Assembly (NCBI RefSeq): GCF_900142955.1
Contig: NZ_FRCP01000018.1
Coordinates: forward strand, 1-64,000
Length of the DNA stretch: 64,000 nt
Origin: Anaerosporobacter mobilis DSM 15930
GTDB taxonomy: Bacteria > Bacillota > Clostridia > Lachnospirales > Lachnospiraceae
Direction: 5' to 3'
Positions 63,201 through 64,000 of this stretch are shown here, in pieces (the stretch's first letter is position 1; every line of letters begins with the position of its first letter). Position numbers and translations under genes: made by a program. Below the pieces are notes generated by a model that saw only the letters and a program-made list of their open reading frames with translations, did not search any database and was not told where the DNA came from.

Positions 63201-64000
63201 GGTGGGAGAACCAGAAGCAGTGATCACAAACCTTGCAATTGGAAAAACTGCTATAGCTTCTTCAAGTATGGGAAATAACAGTGCTGGTATGGCCATTGAT
63301 GGTGATGTCAATACACGTTGGGAATCTGAGTTTTCTGATCCTCAATGGATTTATGTTGATTTAGGAAAATCGTATCCTGTAACTGGAGCCAAATTAATCT
63401 GGGAAACGGCAGCAGGTAAAGACTATGAGATTCAAATTTCAGAAGATGGGTCAAATTGGACTACCGTATATAAAAAGGTGAACGGGGCAGGTGGAACTGA
63501 AGACATTACATTTGATAAAGTATCCGCTCGTTACGTTAGACTGTATGGAACTGCAAGAACGACAGGTTATGGTTTCTCCTTATGGGAGTTTGCAGTGTTG
63601 GGAATCGATAACAGCACAGGTCCAGTTATACCAGAAGAGCCAAGTGGCAATGTTAATCTAGCGAAAGGGAAAGTAGTAACCACCTCTTCGTGGGAAGGGC
63701 CATTCGTAGGAAGTAATGCTATAGATGGTATAGCAGATACTAGATGGGCTTCAATACAATCTGATGTGGAGTGGTTATGTGTAGATCTTGGAACGGCTCA
63801 GAATATCTCCAAAGTGGTGCTTTCGTGGGAAGCAGCTTATGGAAAATCTTATGAAATTCAAGTTTCACAAGATGGAAAAAACTTTACGACTGTTGCAACG
63901 AATACGAATGGAAAAGGTGGGACTGAAGAACTTAAATTTAGTAAAATAAATGCTCGTTATATTCGATTTCAAGGAATCAGTAGAGCAACAGGATATGGAT
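60211..64000 (+). CDS. secreted multidomain beta-glucanase, partial at right edge
   Basis: ATG 60211 follows AGAGGG; the frame stays open for 1263 codons to the window end. Residues 1-31 are a signal peptide (..VLMIAMLLSSMSLDSFGVQA). Residues about 40-600 are a beta-helix of the GH55/pectate-lyase-3 type (LIFTPGIYRLNKAIQVKKAN, VSVSGLLFDAG). Residues about 630-710 are an Ig-like part. Residues about 720-985 look like a GH128 barrel with NEPD near 789 and ITEWG near 888 as catalytic glutamates. Then come F5/8C (CBM32) modules from about 1003 and 1147. Beta-1,3-glucan is the probable substrate. The regulator upstream likely controls it. Confidence 0.82.
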   Translation, partial: MRRLGKRISSVVLMIAMLLSSMSLDSFGVQAATVSKDYTTDLFGPNVYVFDENDADSDVQAVIDEVYGTQETNQFGKERYAVLFKPGSYEKVRVKVGFYTQVAGLGGLPTDTVVNELDCNADWMGANSTCNFWRSATNFTVKQTATWAAAQATSLRRMNFEQWLALDQWGQGWASGGFVADTVVKGSAVAWSQQQYLSRNSEYGAWAGGVWNAVFVGMNRDLAVQDSGAKVESNWEQEPGYQYFTSVVKAPVIRETPYLTVDGNNQYSVFVPSVKENSNGVSWANGKEAGTSIGIDKFYIAKPDRDTADSINAALEQGKNLIFTPGIYRLNKAIQVKKANTVVLGLGYATLTPTGNNACMEVADVDGVSVSGLLFDAGPAYTETLLKVGEDNAAKRHVDNPTLLSDLFFRVGGATSEVTQSKTCVIINSQDVIGDNFWVWRADHGDGVAWDKNKSENGIIVNGDCVTMYGLFVEHFHEYQTIWNGNYGRLYFYQSEIPYDVPNQASWKSHDGTVNGYASYKVADDVTSHEAYGLGIYSFHRDATIDLANAAEVPDADNVSIHNICSVMLAGNPGISHVINGKGNAVKIAGERQQVVSYGQGKVVIPDDTENQGEPEVATGPYADWKNTAVTYPKMGQLVPAGTISVTWKALGEQVDSYDIYVDEVKVGSMKANGSNTYEYELYSTKVSSHKLKIVAVLKGEGKTVTANIRTFFTSKKGMGIWQNRSDMIDKTNLSWYYNWSPFELEGVNDAVEFVPMIWGDDTGSGDRAKEWNWLRTGKYKDYKTLLTFNEPDYPDQSNMTANRAAELWTTLEDTGLRLSSPATGNPAYFMQGGEGDWFGPFMEALEAKGESFDFTAVHYYQDYPLVDLFVETLEKTHEMTGKPIWITEWGVAQWTKVQDFYWTGGDDNWQRDRIVAFMEEIIPILDELDYVERYAWFPFDGANTENFGNGAGGLFYDTGAKAGQLTTVGETYKALGNPKGYNPNRPVYDTVVKDEEVGEPEAVITNLAIGKTAIASSSMGNNSAGMAIDGDVNTRWESEFSDPQWIYVDLGKSYPVTGAKLIWETAAGKDYEIQISEDGSNWTTVYKKVNGAGGTEDITFDKVSARYVRLYGTARTTGYGFSLWEFAVLGIDNSTGPVIPEEPSGNVNLAKGKVVTTSSWEGPFVGSNAIDGIADTRWASIQSDVEWLCVDLGTAQNISKVVLSWEAAYGKSYEIQVSQDGKNFTTVATNTNGKGGTEELKFSKINARYIRFQGISRATGYG

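Noticed and set aside
1..64000. CRISPR array
   Set aside because: No regular direct repeats with unique spacers of 25-40 bases and no cas genes were found; the only regular arrays are the 9-bp repeat at 27816 and short coding repeats.
1..64000. tRNA or rRNA genes, including a tRNA attachment site for the prophage
   Set aside because: I found no cloverleaf with a recognisable T-arm (GGTTCGAATCC-like) and no rRNA signature.

Overview
The window looks like part of the chromosome of an AT-rich, Gram-positive, anaerobic clostridium, probably in the Lachnospiraceae group of plant-polysaccharide degraders. The reasons are strong AGGAGG-type ribosome sites, sigma-A promoters, ferredoxin and radical SAM enzymes, and a very large secreted glucanase with F5/8-type sugar-binding modules. 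The species name is an inference and is not read from the sequence.

From about 0.2 to 24.2 kb lies most of the late half of a contractile-tailed prophage. The order is small regulators, terminase small and large subunits, gpW-like joiner, portal, protease, capsid, decoration protein, head-tail connectors, sheath, tube, tail chaperone with a -1 frameshift site, tape measure, gpX, hub (gpD), spike (gpV), gpU, gp25, gpJ, gpI, tail fibre, XkdX-like peptide, XhlA-like protein, holin and lysozyme. The integrase, repressor and replication genes would lie to the left, outside the window.

From 24.3 to 31.9 kb is a polymorphic-toxin array. An intact toxin (LXG/WXG-like helical N-terminus, hydrophobic segment, HINT autoprotease, PD-(D/E)XK nuclease tip) is followed by its likely immunity gene. 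The whole cassette, including promoter and terminators, is repeated 3.3 kb downstream as a decayed copy with a different toxin tip and its own immunity gene. Three copies of a short 3' gene end (..QEAADAGKF-stop) and of a hairpin delimit the cassettes.

From 31.9 to 38.2 kb is a ribosomally made peptide cluster: an RRNPP-type regulator divergent from a small exported peptide, an ABC exporter, a radical SAM/SPASM maturase (CcpM type), a TIGR04066-type protein, an acyl-carrier-like protein, and a 48-residue precursor with a C-x-C-x-C-x-C core that starts at TTG and is easily missed. Next come an ECF sigma/anti-sigma pair with an ABC-2 transporter (38.5-40.9 kb). They are followed by an unusual biosynthetic run (40.9-50.6 kb): acetyltransferase, FemAB/GNAT-like protein, alpha-oxoamine synthase, methyltransferase, B12-binding radical SAM protein, DegV, a membrane MutS-like ATPase and an MGT-type glycosyltransferase. 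These could make and decorate a small lipid-like or amino-ketone product, possibly connected to the peptide cluster; this is inference.

From 50.7 to 53.0 kb are a ClC channel/antiporter and two Fe-S proteins. A 4.4-kb decayed integrative element (52.93-57.37 kb) sits in the 3' end of the second Fe-S gene. It has a 35-bp att duplication, paired arm-type repeats at both ends, an integrase remnant, a broken phage-type sigma factor and three intact cargo genes. The window ends with a lipoprotein, an orphan YesN-type response regulator and the start of the multidomain secreted beta-glucanase, which runs off the right edge.
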